From NCBI GenBank assembly GCA_002380675.1, contig DFWB01000114.1:1-11477 (forward strand): 11,477 nt of DNA, read 5' to 3'. Under the pieces are notes generated by a model that was given only the letters and a program-made list of their open reading frames with translations, had not been told where the DNA came from and did not search any database. The position numbers were made by a program, and so were the translations under genes. Each line of letters starts with the position of its first letter. Position 1 is the stretch's first letter. Source of the stretch: Akkermansiaceae bacterium UBA4145 (GTDB lineage: Bacteria > Verrucomicrobiota > Verrucomicrobiia > Verrucomicrobiales > Akkermansiaceae). Positions 1 through 8,077 of the stretch are shown here, piece by piece.

Positions 1-194
1 ACTGTTCCGTCCATGGCGACATCGAGTACGCCGTAGACGTTGTCCTCGTCCCGTATTTCAAAGAACGGTTTTGCTCCGCCGGTAATATTAGTGATTTCTC
101 CCGGAGTAGGAAAGGGGTCGGGCTGCTGGGCTACGCAAAGTGGTCCGGAAGCGAGGAGGAAGAGGATGAGCGTGGATTGGCTAAGGACCTTCAT
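1..194 (-). CDS. Secreted protein of unknown function, N-terminal fragment (3' end outside window)
   Basis: Reading the minus strand from an ATG at 194, the frame stays open for 64 codons to the window edge. The first ~23 residues form a textbook Sec signal peptide: MKVLSQ, a hydrophobic core STLILFLLASGPL, then CVA before QQ, a good signal peptidase I site. The cysteine is not in a lipobox, so a lipoprotein is unlikely. The mature part begins QQPDPFPTPGEITNITGG and continues with an acidic stretch, too short to assign a family. There is no clear Shine-Dalgarno upstream. It lies 112 bp downstream of the large membrane-protein gene on the same strand, and I see no convincing terminator between them, so co-transcription is possible. 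I am fairly confident it is a real exported protein. Its function cannot be told. Confidence 0.6.
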   Translation of the reverse strand, partial: MKVLSQSTLILFLLASGPLCVAQQPDPFPTPGEITNITGGAKPFFEIRDEDNVYGVLDVAMDGT

Positions 195-306
195 GAGTTC
201 AAGGAGGTGCTTAGGAGAGAGGGCCTCACCGGGCAAGAAGAGTTCCCAGGTTACTGCCTTGATGGGAGAAATCCATTGTCTTGACTGGAGGCGATGGATC
301 TTCGGC

Positions 307-2964
307 TCAGGTGGCCATGCTGACCTGGGGCACCTGACGAACCTCCAGCTCGGCCCGGAGAAGATCGGCGTCCTTGAAGGCAAAGGTCTTGGCGAGGAGG
401 ACTTCGGGGAATCTTTGAGCCCCGGATCGGTAGAGCTCCACGCTGTCATTGTAACCCTCCCGCATGAGAGCGATTTCATTCTCGACCCGGATCAGCCGGT
501 CCATGAGATCACCCATGACCGTATTACCCTTGAGGTCGGGATGATTCTCGCGGAGAGCAAGAAGTCGGTCAGTCACTGCGCAATCGGCCCGGATGGCAGT
601 ATCGATTTCTTCCGGACTGAAGGCCTTTTCCTTCAGAATCCCTCGCAGGCTGGCAATGTCCCGGTGGAGCTGCCTTTCGTGCTCAAGATAAGTTTTGGCT
701 ATCGATTCAAGGTTTGGGATCAGGTCCATTCGCTTCTTCAGGGCAACCTCGATATTGGCGTGGGCACGTTTGACCCGGTTGCGAAGAAACACCAGATCGT
801 TAAACATCAGAATAAACGTGCTCAAGACCAAGCAGGCGGGGGCGGTAAGAGCTGCCAGGAGAAAGTCACTGGGGGAGTAAGAGCCCGTAGAGGTAAAAAA
901 GAGGGTGACAAGCATCACGATTCCGATGAATCCAAGGCCCATTCTTACGAGCCCTCCTCTACTGATGGCCAGCATGGTTTCATGTTCGTTGCGATCGGAG
1001 ATGACAAAGGGGAATCCGTCGTTGTTGCCATCCGCTACCTCGAGGGTCTCTCCTTCAATGGGTTCCACTACCGCCGAACCAAGAATGTAAAGTTCTTCAT
1101 TCTCCATGAGGTGATACTCGTAGTAGGTTCGATTGCCGTTTGTTCGACGCACCGCAAGCCGAGCCTGGACCTCTGCGCCTTCCGGAACCACCCGGATGTA
1201 GCCCTCAGCGTCACGGCAGAGAAAAGGGACCTGGTCCGTCCAATGCTCGATGGTCACAGTTTTCCGGTCATCACCACTGCCCCGCGTTTCGGTAACTTTG
1301 TAGCGCACGTGACAGCATTTCGCGCCGGAAAGAGGTCCGGTAACCGTGTGGCCCTCTCCTTGGTAGAGAGCGACCCGGCCCTTTACTTCCGCTGGCCCGT
1401 AGACCAGGCCCGTTGACAGAGAAGTTGGGACGTTCTCGATATAGCGTTTGATTTTCACTCTCCGAAACCCCGTGAGGCCTCCCCAGATGGCTCCAGCGAG
1501 AGCGATGATCCCACCCAATAGAGTCAGTATTTCTGGAACGGGACTGGGACGGATCTCGGAGTCAGGAGGTGGAGGTTCTCCTTCCTCAAGAATGGAGGCC
1601 TCCCGTTGAATGCCCCAAAGAGGTGCAAGATAGCGCTCAGGGAACCGGTCAAGGATCGCGTTATTACGTTCGATCGCGGCGGTGTAGTCGTGGCGAATTC
1701 CGATCAGGCGCTCGCGGGTCCACTGGTCCTCCTGACCTTGGAAACCTGCAAGGGACTCGTCCCAGTCGAAGTCTCCTGCTTCAAGGTTTAATTGCTGTTC
1801 CACGGCGGCGGTCGCACTGATGGCGTGCCTCGCCAGCCGGTCCCTTCCATCATTCAGGTCGCTGGACAGCATCTTGATGCCAATCATGAACAATGTGACA
1901 ACATTGAGGATGCTGAGAAGGGTAAGAAATACCAGCAGGCGGTGGACGCGTAGGAACACACAGAGAAATACGGAGGCGAGGGCAAAGGCCGCCAAACTCA
2001 GAATAGTGGCCATTACTCCCGCGACTCCCTGTTCGGACCTCTGCGCTTGTTCGCTACTATTCTGACTGAAGATCGGGGTGAATGAAGCTCCCTCATCGTC
2101 GAACTCGATCTGATAAGGGGGTGTCTGCGAGTTTTCGGGAGTGCCTTCCGTGGCTACCGCCTTGGCAAAGACGAAAACCTTGTCCCCGGGATCGAGTCTG
2201 TATTCAGAGTATCTGAAATCTCCTGATCTTCTCCGGTAATCGAGGCCTAATTCCGGATGATGGCCGTTGGTGATCAGAGACTCCAACGATACGGAAACCT
2301 CTCCGGTAGAGTCGATCATCATGAAGGACTTCGTATACTCCCTCCCGGAGGCACGGGTTACCCAATGCCCATCGTCGTCATCCTCGACGTATTCTTCCTT
2401 TTTCCAGTAAAGATAGTAACTTCTTCTCTCGGTATAATGGCCGGGCACCATCTCCCCTTCATCACTGGCGATCCCGTTCATAGCTACCTCGCCCTCTACG
2501 ACAGCGATCGCATCAACGTGGGGGATTCGTTCAAGCTGACGCATCTCCCGAATCGCAGCGAATCCATAGTGCTGGAGAACCCATCCGCCGACAAGAGCCA
2601 CGAGAATGAGGAGCCAACCGAAAAAGCGCTTAAAGAACCGCTTAATAGACCCGCCCTCACTTTTGTATGGTGTCGCGGTTTCCTCAACGAAGGGACCTTC
2701 AGTGATTTGATCGCCTTGCCTGATTGGTTCGCCCTCAACGACAACCAATGTGCGATCCTTCGGAACCGTGTGATCCACGGATTGGCCGGTATACTCGTCG
2801 GTGACGGTAACCGTCTGTTTCCCGCCTACCACTGGACCGAATGATACCACGCCGTCACTTGTGGCAAGGACTGCAGCCTCATCAGGCAGAGGCGGGGGGC
2901 CAGATTCCGGGGCCTTCCGTTCGGTGGCAGACCCTCTTGGTGCTGTAGATCCCTCTTCGTCCAT
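307..2964 (-). CDS. Multi-pass membrane protein with RpoC-like N-terminal barrel, two GIDE-like domains and two LemA-like domains
   Basis: I chose the ATG at 2964 (885 aa). An in-frame TTG at 2976 would add four residues; neither start has a clear Shine-Dalgarno. Reading by eye: residues 30-92 resemble a sandwich-barrel segment of the RNA polymerase beta' subunit (VVSFGP, VPKDRTLVVVEGE, GDQITEGP). Transmembrane helices are at about 117-135, 314-338, 341-366, 477-500, 674-692 and 699-720. Residues ~140-290 and ~508-660 each look like a GIDE (BAM) domain, known from the mitochondrial ligase MUL1, but no RING finger is present. Residues ~721-880 are a LemA domain (FLRNRVKRAHANIEVALKKR, then RFPEVLLAKTFAF). 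Residues ~367-455 are a shorter LemA-like copy (RFPERYLAPLW). By the positive-inside rule the N-terminus, second GIDE and C-terminal LemA would be cytoplasmic, and the first GIDE outside. LemA and GIDE proteins have no settled biochemical role; envelope or membrane stress is a guess. The gene is certain, the function unknown. Confidence 0.85.
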   Translation of the reverse strand: MDEEGSTAPRGSATERKAPESGPPPLPDEAAVLATSDGVVSFGPVVGGKQTVTVTDEYTGQSVDHTVPKDRTLVVVEGEPIRQGDQITEGPFVEETATPYKSEGGSIKRFFKRFFGWLLILVALVGGWVLQHYGFAAIREMRQLERIPHVDAIAVVEGEVAMNGIASDEGEMVPGHYTERRSYYLYWKKEEYVEDDDDGHWVTRASGREYTKSFMMIDSTGEVSVSLESLITNGHHPELGLDYRRRSGDFRYSEYRLDPGDKVFVFAKAVATEGTPENSQTPPYQIEFDDEGASFTPIFSQNSSEQAQRSEQGVAGVMATILSLAAFALASVFLCVFLRVHRLLVFLTLLSILNVVTLFMIGIKMLSSDLNDGRDRLARHAISATAAVEQQLNLEAGDFDWDESLAGFQGQEDQWTRERLIGIRHDYTAAIERNNAILDRFPERYLAPLWGIQREASILEEGEPPPPDSEIRPSPVPEILTLLGGIIALAGAIWGGLTGFRRVKIKRYIENVPTSLSTGLVYGPAEVKGRVALYQGEGHTVTGPLSGAKCCHVRYKVTETRGSGDDRKTVTIEHWTDQVPFLCRDAEGYIRVVPEGAEVQARLAVRRTNGNRTYYEYHLMENEELYILGSAVVEPIEGETLEVADGNNDGFPFVISDRNEHETMLAISRGGLVRMGLGFIGIVMLVTLFFTSTGSYSPSDFLLAALTAPACLVLSTFILMFNDLVFLRNRVKRAHANIEVALKKRMDLIPNLESIAKTYLEHERQLHRDIASLRGILKEKAFSPEEIDTAIRADCAVTDRLLALRENHPDLKGNTVMGDLMDRLIRVENEIALMREGYNDSVELYRSGAQRFPEVLLAKTFAFKDADLLRAELEVRQVPQVSMAT

Positions 2965-3281
2965 ATATACGATCAAACAGAATCGTTCACGCTGTGCTGA
3001 GCGAGGTCAAGAATTCTCAAAGGGAAGAAAAATACAGGATTGCTGGGATACTGGCAGTCGCCGAAAGGTGGGTAATGATAGGGAGTTGAATACCACTCAA
3101 TCAGGTGAGGCGGCGGCCGAAGCCAGGATGAAAATCCTACCCCAATGCCGGTAAATATACGGGTAGTGAATTCTCTGATTCTCGAATCGTTGAAGCGATT
3201 ATCACAAGAATCGCAGCCAAGATCGCCTTGTGAGTTGCTGTGCGTTATAGACCATCTCTCATGGAAGCCACGAAACAACAT
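2965..3281. other. Divergent intergenic region without a supported gene
   Basis: This stretch separates the minus-strand GIDE-LemA gene from the plus-strand sulfatase and must carry promoters for both. I see one weak minus-strand promoter candidate (2982-3010) and a small hairpin with stem AATCG/CGATT at 3185-3200. GAATTCTC occurs twice (about 3010 and 3169). None of these is strong enough to name a regulator. The short minus-strand reading frame at 2973-3281 has proline-, histidine- and serine-rich composition with no recognisable domain, so I do not call it a gene. No convincing promoter is visible for the sulfatase. Confidence 0.5.
2982..3010 (-). promoter_or_regulatory. Candidate sigma70-like promoter for the GIDE-LemA gene
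   Basis: On the minus strand TTGACC (3010-3005) and AACGAT (2987-2982) are separated by exactly 17 bases. The -35 box matches consensus at five of six positions; the -10 box keeps only A2, A5 and T6. Transcription would start near 2975, leaving an untranslated leader of about ten bases before the ATG at 2964. This fits the absence of a Shine-Dalgarno. The match is weak and promoter consensus in this group is poorly known, so it is only a candidate. Confidence 0.22.
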
Positions 3282-5258
3282 ATGAGAACGCGACTTGCCT
3301 CAGGAATCCTGACTCTTCTGACGGTGGCCTCTTCAATTGTCTCCGCAGAGAAGCCTAACATTATTTTTATTCTGACAGATGATCTTGGATACGGGGATGT
3401 AGGAATTCTCTTCCAAAAGCAGCGGGAAGGGATTCAGGTTCAGACCCCCGAGTTGGACGCAATGGCCGCGGAGGGGACGATCCTGAACCGGCATTACTGT
3501 CCGGCTCCGATCTGCGCGCCCTCCCGAGCCTCCCTGATCACGGGGATGCACCAAGGGCACAGTAATGTGCGCAACATGCAGTTCGATAAGGCGATTGAGG
3601 ATAACTGGAATTTTGCCAATACCCTGCAGCGGGTTGGGTATCACACCATCCACCTCGGGAAGTATGGCCTGCAGGGTTGGGGGCATACCCCGGAGAAATG
3701 GGCCGGCTATCCGACCAAACGGGGCTTTGACTACTTCTACGGCTACGTCCGGCACGTAGACGGGCACCAGCATTATCCCGCCAATGAGTGGGCTCTCGGG
3801 GACAACAAGTCCCATCAGGGCAAAAAGCAGGTTTGGGAAAACAACAAGGAGGTCTCGGCGGGCCTCGACAAGTGTTATACCACCGACTTATGGACGGCCA
3901 AGGCCAAGCAATTGATCATCAGCGAGACCCGGCAGAACCCCGGGCGTCCGTTCTTCATGTTCCTCTCCTATGATACGCCCCACGCCGCGTTGCAGTTGCC
4001 CACGGTGGCCTATCCCGTCGGAAAGGGTGTCAAGGGTGGGCTTCAGTGGCTGGGAGAGGCTGGGAAAATGATCAATACCGCAGAGGGAACCATCGATGAC
4101 TACCGTGATCCTTATTACACCGGAAAAGGCCTTACGGATCTGGCGGAACGCTTCGCTACCTCGATCACCCGCATTGATCACTGCGTGGGAGATCTCTTGC
4201 AAACCCTGAGAGATCTCAAGATCGACCGGAAGACCATCGTGGTCTTCTCCTCGGATAACGGCCCGCATCGAGAGTCCTACCTGAAGGGAAAACGGTGGAG
4301 CCCCACGGTCTTTGAATCGGCGGGCAACTTTAAGGGATCAAAGGGATCTTCTCATGAGGGCGGTCTGCGGGTGCCCACCTTCGCGTGGGGTCCCTCGATC
4401 ATCAAGGGGGGGCAAAAGTCGAACCGACCCTCTCAGTTTCACGATTGGATGGCTACCTTCTGTGACTACGCGGGAGTAGACACGCCAGCGAGGATCGATG
4501 GAGTTTCCCTTCGTCCAACCCTCAGCCGGCAGGGCAGGCAAAGGGATGGGGTTGTCTACGTAGAGTTCAACAACCAGCAGGGGCTCTACCTGGACGGATA
4601 CAAGGGCCTGCGGCTCAAGGCCACGAATCACTCGGTGGACTTTGAGATTTACGATACCATTGAAGATGAGCCGGAGGTCCAGAATCTCGCGGGTAGCAGC
4701 GACGAATTCAAGCGCCTGCAGCAGCGCATGAAGGATGAGGTTCTCCGGCTTCGGATGCCGAACAGGCATGCCAAGAAGGCCTATGATGACGAATTTGTTC
4801 CCGGACTGGATCTCGATGCAGGAACCCTGCGCAAGGGAGTGTGCGTGCAGTCCTACCTGGGAAAATGGAACTGGGTGCCCGACTTCACCGCGATGACCGC
4901 CAAGACCACCTCTATGACAGAGACCATCAGTCTCGATCCGCTTCCCGCACAAGAAGATGCCGGGTTGCTGTTCTCAGGCTACCTGCGGATTCCGGAAGCG
5001 GGAGACTGGACCTTCGAGGGCGAGGCCACGGGCGGGCTCATCTTCAAGATCCATAACAAGCTGGTGATCGATGGGGACTATCAATATGAGGGAGCCCCCA
5101 TCAGCGGGACGGTGAGGCTGGCGAAGGGGCTTCATCCCTTTCGTCTTTATTACCGGACGTCGTCGGGCAAGCCGGAGCTCAATTTCAAGTGGCAAGGACC
5201 GAATACCGAGTTGCAGGCTCTTCCTGCTACCGCTTTGCTCGCAGAAGATTCGCAATAG
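3282..5258 (+). CDS. Secreted formylglycine-dependent sulfatase (family S1) with C-terminal PA14 domain
   Basis: It hydrolyses sulfate esters, probably on a polysaccharide, in the periplasm or at the cell surface. The ATG at 3282 gives 658 aa and an ideal signal peptide (MRTR, hydrophobic core, VSA before EKPN). Upstream in-frame starts at 3261 (ATG) and 3240 (GTG) are possible. Residues ~25-480 are the sulfatase fold. D33-D34 in ILTDDLGYGD are expected calcium ligands. C78-A-P-S-R82 followed by ASLITG is the full signature for conversion of the cysteine to formylglycine. D325-N326 in SSDNGPH and SSHEGGLRVP complete the active-site set. Residues ~510-650 form a PA14-like domain (GLLFSGYLRIPEAGDWTF, then GLHPFRLYYR), a module often involved in carbohydrate binding. 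The maturating enzyme is not encoded in the window. It lies 128 bp upstream of the LamG-cytochrome gene on the same strand. The family call is very sure; the sulfated substrate is unknown. Confidence 0.93.
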   Translation: MRTRLASGILTLLTVASSIVSAEKPNIIFILTDDLGYGDVGILFQKQREGIQVQTPELDAMAAEGTILNRHYCPAPICAPSRASLITGMHQGHSNVRNMQFDKAIEDNWNFANTLQRVGYHTIHLGKYGLQGWGHTPEKWAGYPTKRGFDYFYGYVRHVDGHQHYPANEWALGDNKSHQGKKQVWENNKEVSAGLDKCYTTDLWTAKAKQLIISETRQNPGRPFFMFLSYDTPHAALQLPTVAYPVGKGVKGGLQWLGEAGKMINTAEGTIDDYRDPYYTGKGLTDLAERFATSITRIDHCVGDLLQTLRDLKIDRKTIVVFSSDNGPHRESYLKGKRWSPTVFESAGNFKGSKGSSHEGGLRVPTFAWGPSIIKGGQKSNRPSQFHDWMATFCDYAGVDTPARIDGVSLRPTLSRQGRQRDGVVYVEFNNQQGLYLDGYKGLRLKATNHSVDFEIYDTIEDEPEVQNLAGSSDEFKRLQQRMKDEVLRLRMPNRHAKKAYDDEFVPGLDLDAGTLRKGVCVQSYLGKWNWVPDFTAMTAKTTSMTETISLDPLPAQEDAGLLFSGYLRIPEAGDWTFEGEATGGLIFKIHNKLVIDGDYQYEGAPISGTVRLAKGLHPFRLYYRTSSGKPELNFKWQGPNTELQALPATALLAEDSQ

Positions 5259-5386
5259 AGTCTATAAAGACCGGGTGTTCCGGTGCGGATTGTTTGTCGG
5301 GCTACTGAACTTGAAAAGGTTGAGGTCGCCTGATCCGGTTTATCTTGTGGCTTGCAGAATTTTGGAATCCCCGGTCGAATAGGGAA

Positions 5387-8077
5387 ATGAGTCATTCCTG
5401 CAGCTTTTCCTCTCCGGTCGCTACCGGAAGGAGCCCGGCCGGGCGGTTGCAGAAATGTAATTTTCGGGCAGTAATCAGGGTCATCGTAGTGCTCTCTTTG
5501 GCAATTGGTTCTCCGGGACGAGCCCTGGAACCCTCAGCCAGCGCATCAAACTTTTCCATGGGGGTCGGGGCCTTGCTCAAGCAACATTGTCATGATTGTC
5601 ACGGGCGGGAAAAAACAAAGGGGAAGGTTGATTTGACGCCTTACAAATCGTGGGAAGATCTGGAGAAGAACCCGGAGCTCATCGAAAATTTAATCGAGGT
5701 CATCGGAAAAAATGAAATGCCTCCCGAGGACTCGAAGCAGCCCACTGCTACCCAGCGTGAGGCGATGTTACTGGGACTGGAAAAGGCTTTCAAGAGCGCC
5801 ATGGCACATCGTCAAGCGGTCACGCCGCTGCGCCTCCGGCGGATGAATCGTTACGAGTATGGCAACGCGGTCAGAGACCTCTTTGATCTCAAGTCATGGG
5901 TCTATTCGATCAATGACCGTATCATTCGAGACCACAATAATTACTTCAGACCTGAGACTGGGAAAATGCCGAAGGTTGCGAGAGTGGGAAATCGGATCAT
6001 GGGGCTACAGCAGTTGTTGGAGAATCGGTTGCTGGGGGTAATGGCTTTTCCCAAAGATCCCCCTGCGGAGAATGGATTCAATAACAGGGGGGATCACCTC
6101 AGCATGACACCCGTGCTGATGGAGGCCTTTCTCGAGCTTAGCCGCTCGGTAGTGAATGCTGATAATTTTGATAAAAACTGCCAAACTTGGAATGACCTGT
6201 TTCAAGATCCGTCCAAGGATCCCCTGCCCGTGGGGTTTGGCTCCATCATGGTCGATAATTCTGTGGTGACCAGCAGCACTGGGTTGACACTCAGTGCGTG
6301 GATCCGGCCTTCGAAGACGACCGAGAAGTGGCAAACCATTGTGCGGCGGGAGGATTCGTGGAAACGCCAGTTGCTGGCCATGGGTGGCACGGATGGAACG
6401 TGGGGCATCTGGATGGGAGCAGGTATCGGGGGAAGCTATGTCGAATTTGGTGCTTCGGTGGAGCCCAAGGTTCTTCGTGACGGAAAATGGCACCACGTTG
6501 CTGGTACTTTCGATGGCAGTCAGATGACGATCTACGTCGATGGCAAGCAGGTTGGGGCCAAGAAGGTTGAGGGAAGCCTTTACACGAGGAGCCTGAAGCC
6601 GATGAAGATCGGCTCCTCCGGGGACGAGCCTTTTCATGGAGATCTCAATGACGTGCGGGTCTTCCGCTCTGGCTTGGGGAAGCCCGAGATCGAGAAGATC
6701 GCGGCCGGTGACCAGAATGTGGCTCTCAAGGAGTTAGTTGGCAGCTGGAAGCGCGCCGAGGAGGTCAGGACCGAAAGGAAGCAACCGGTCGAAAAGGTTG
6801 CACATGAACGCATCCGAAAGTTTCTTCTCAGAGCCTTCAGGTCTCCCCCGGATGCGGCCACCCTGCGACTTTACACGAGGTATTTTGACAGAAAATACAA
6901 GGCGACTGGCGACTTCACCATAAGCATGAAGGATGTTGTCTCAGGAGCCTTGGCATCTCCACGATTCATCATGGTGCATGACGAGGCCAATCGCTCCTCG
7001 CCCAATTACGATGCGTATAATCTGGCGACCCGCCTGTCCTTTTTCCTTTGGAGTTCGATTCCTGATGACGAGTTGCTGGCACTGGCCGGAGAGGGCAAGC
7101 TGGAAGATCCGGAGGTTCTCGCAGGTCAGGTCGACCGTATGCTCAACGATCGCCGGGTGAAAAACTTCTGTGATAGCTTTGCCCCTCAATGGCTGAAGAT
7201 TAATAATCTGGTTTCGGCCTCTCCTGACTTCAAGGCCCACCGGGAGTACTATTTTGGAGGCGACGACAAGATATCCTACAAGCGGGGGATGCACATGATG
7301 CTGGAACCACTTCTGAATTTTGAAACGGTCTTTATTGAAAACAGGCCCATCATGGAGTTGATCGACTCAGACTTTACCTATCGTAGTCACCTGTTGAGCG
7401 AATGGTACCAGGGCAGGGCGGCCACCTACCCGATCAACGTGAATCTCCGTGATATTGAATTCACTCGTACGCCGGTTAGCGATAGAAGATATGGTGGAGT
7501 GATTACAACTGGGGCGGTGATGGTGATGACCTCGGGGCCATTCCGATCCTTGCCCATTACCCGGGGCTCCTGGGTCTCGTCGGTCATCTTTAATGATCCA
7601 CCCGAGCCCCCGCCTGATGATATCCCTGACTTGAAAGCGGATGATTCCACCTTGGAAAAAGAGGGCCTGACCGTGAGGCAGAAGTTGAAGCAGCACAGCG
7701 AAGACTCCCAGTGCGCAGTCTGTCACAACAAGATTGATCCACTCGGGTTTGCCCTCGAAAACTTCGATTTGCTGGGTCGTTGGCGAGATAACTACCGAAC
7801 TGGCTTGAAAGTGGACGCCAGTGGCACATTATTCGGCAAACATGATTTCAAGGATGTGGTCGGCTTTAAGGATGCGGTGCTCGCTGAGAGGGACCTGTTT
7901 GCCAAGGCCTTCGTCAAGCATCTGCTATCGTTTGGTCTGGGGCGTGAGATGACGCTGGCAGACCGCATGGCTGTGGATGAAATTGCCAGAGCCGGCAGCG
8001 AGGATGACTACAAATTGAGAAACCTGATCAAGCACACAGTGCTTCACCCAATATTCAGCCAAAGGAGACAACGATGA
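5387..8077 (+). CDS. DUF1592-family diheme cytochrome c protein with inserted LamG domain
   Basis: A large exported planctomycete-type cytochrome protein, 896 aa from the ATG at 5387. An in-frame TTG at 5345 is upstream. A TTG at 5447 follows AAGGAG (5428-5433) at a rather long spacing and would give a tidier signal peptide. Order by eye: signal peptide (core VIRVIVVLSLAIG), PSCyt1 heme domain with CHDCH at 68-72, DUF1587 (RRMNRYEYGNAVRDL), LamG-like domain at ~280-450 (LTLSAWIRP, WHHVAGTFDG, IYVDGKQVG, GDLNDVRVF), DUF1595 (~472-530), DUF1592 (~539-690, TRLSFFLW), DUF1588 (~709-790) with a second CXXCH (C776-A-V-C-H780) followed by NKIDPLGFALENFD, and DUF1585 to the end. Two c-type hemes are predicted. 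The LamG part is not usual at this site and is absent from the paralogue at 10031. The gene overlaps the DUF1552 gene by four bases. The family's reaction is unknown; electron transfer linked to glycan handling is inference. Confidence 0.92.
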   Translation: MSHSCSFSSPVATGRSPAGRLQKCNFRAVIRVIVVLSLAIGSPGRALEPSASASNFSMGVGALLKQHCHDCHGREKTKGKVDLTPYKSWEDLEKNPELIENLIEVIGKNEMPPEDSKQPTATQREAMLLGLEKAFKSAMAHRQAVTPLRLRRMNRYEYGNAVRDLFDLKSWVYSINDRIIRDHNNYFRPETGKMPKVARVGNRIMGLQQLLENRLLGVMAFPKDPPAENGFNNRGDHLSMTPVLMEAFLELSRSVVNADNFDKNCQTWNDLFQDPSKDPLPVGFGSIMVDNSVVTSSTGLTLSAWIRPSKTTEKWQTIVRREDSWKRQLLAMGGTDGTWGIWMGAGIGGSYVEFGASVEPKVLRDGKWHHVAGTFDGSQMTIYVDGKQVGAKKVEGSLYTRSLKPMKIGSSGDEPFHGDLNDVRVFRSGLGKPEIEKIAAGDQNVALKELVGSWKRAEEVRTERKQPVEKVAHERIRKFLLRAFRSPPDAATLRLYTRYFDRKYKATGDFTISMKDVVSGALASPRFIMVHDEANRSSPNYDAYNLATRLSFFLWSSIPDDELLALAGEGKLEDPEVLAGQVDRMLNDRRVKNFCDSFAPQWLKINNLVSASPDFKAHREYYFGGDDKISYKRGMHMMLEPLLNFETVFIENRPIMELIDSDFTYRSHLLSEWYQGRAATYPINVNLRDIEFTRTPVSDRRYGGVITTGAVMVMTSGPFRSLPITRGSWVSSVIFNDPPEPPPDDIPDLKADDSTLEKEGLTVRQKLKQHSEDSQCAVCHNKIDPLGFALENFDLLGRWRDNYRTGLKVDASGTLFGKHDFKDVVGFKDAVLAERDLFAKAFVKHLLSFGLGREMTLADRMAVDEIARAGSEDDYKLRNLIKHTVLHPIFSQRRQR
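8062..8067 (+). promoter_or_regulatory. Strong Shine-Dalgarno for the DUF1552 gene
   Basis: AAGGAG lies six bases before the ATG at 8074, inside the last codons of the preceding cytochrome gene. With the ATGA stop-start overlap this indicates translational coupling of the two genes and supports the 8074 start over the in-frame ATG at 8083. It is the clearest ribosome binding site in the window. Confidence 0.8.

Noticed and set aside
40..1416. Long plus-strand open frame of 458 codons
   Set aside because: It lies almost wholly antisense to the GIDE-LemA gene, which has clear domains and membrane helices. The frame's own translation shows no recognisable domain, so it is a shadow.
2257..2844. 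Plus-strand open frame of 195 codons
   Set aside because: Antisense to the N-terminal part of the GIDE-LemA gene, with no domain or signal of its own.
5270..5287. Hairpin ACCGG/CCGGT just after the sulfatase stop as a terminator
   Set aside because: Only five base pairs and no T-tract follows. The next gene is co-oriented and close, so termination here is not supported.
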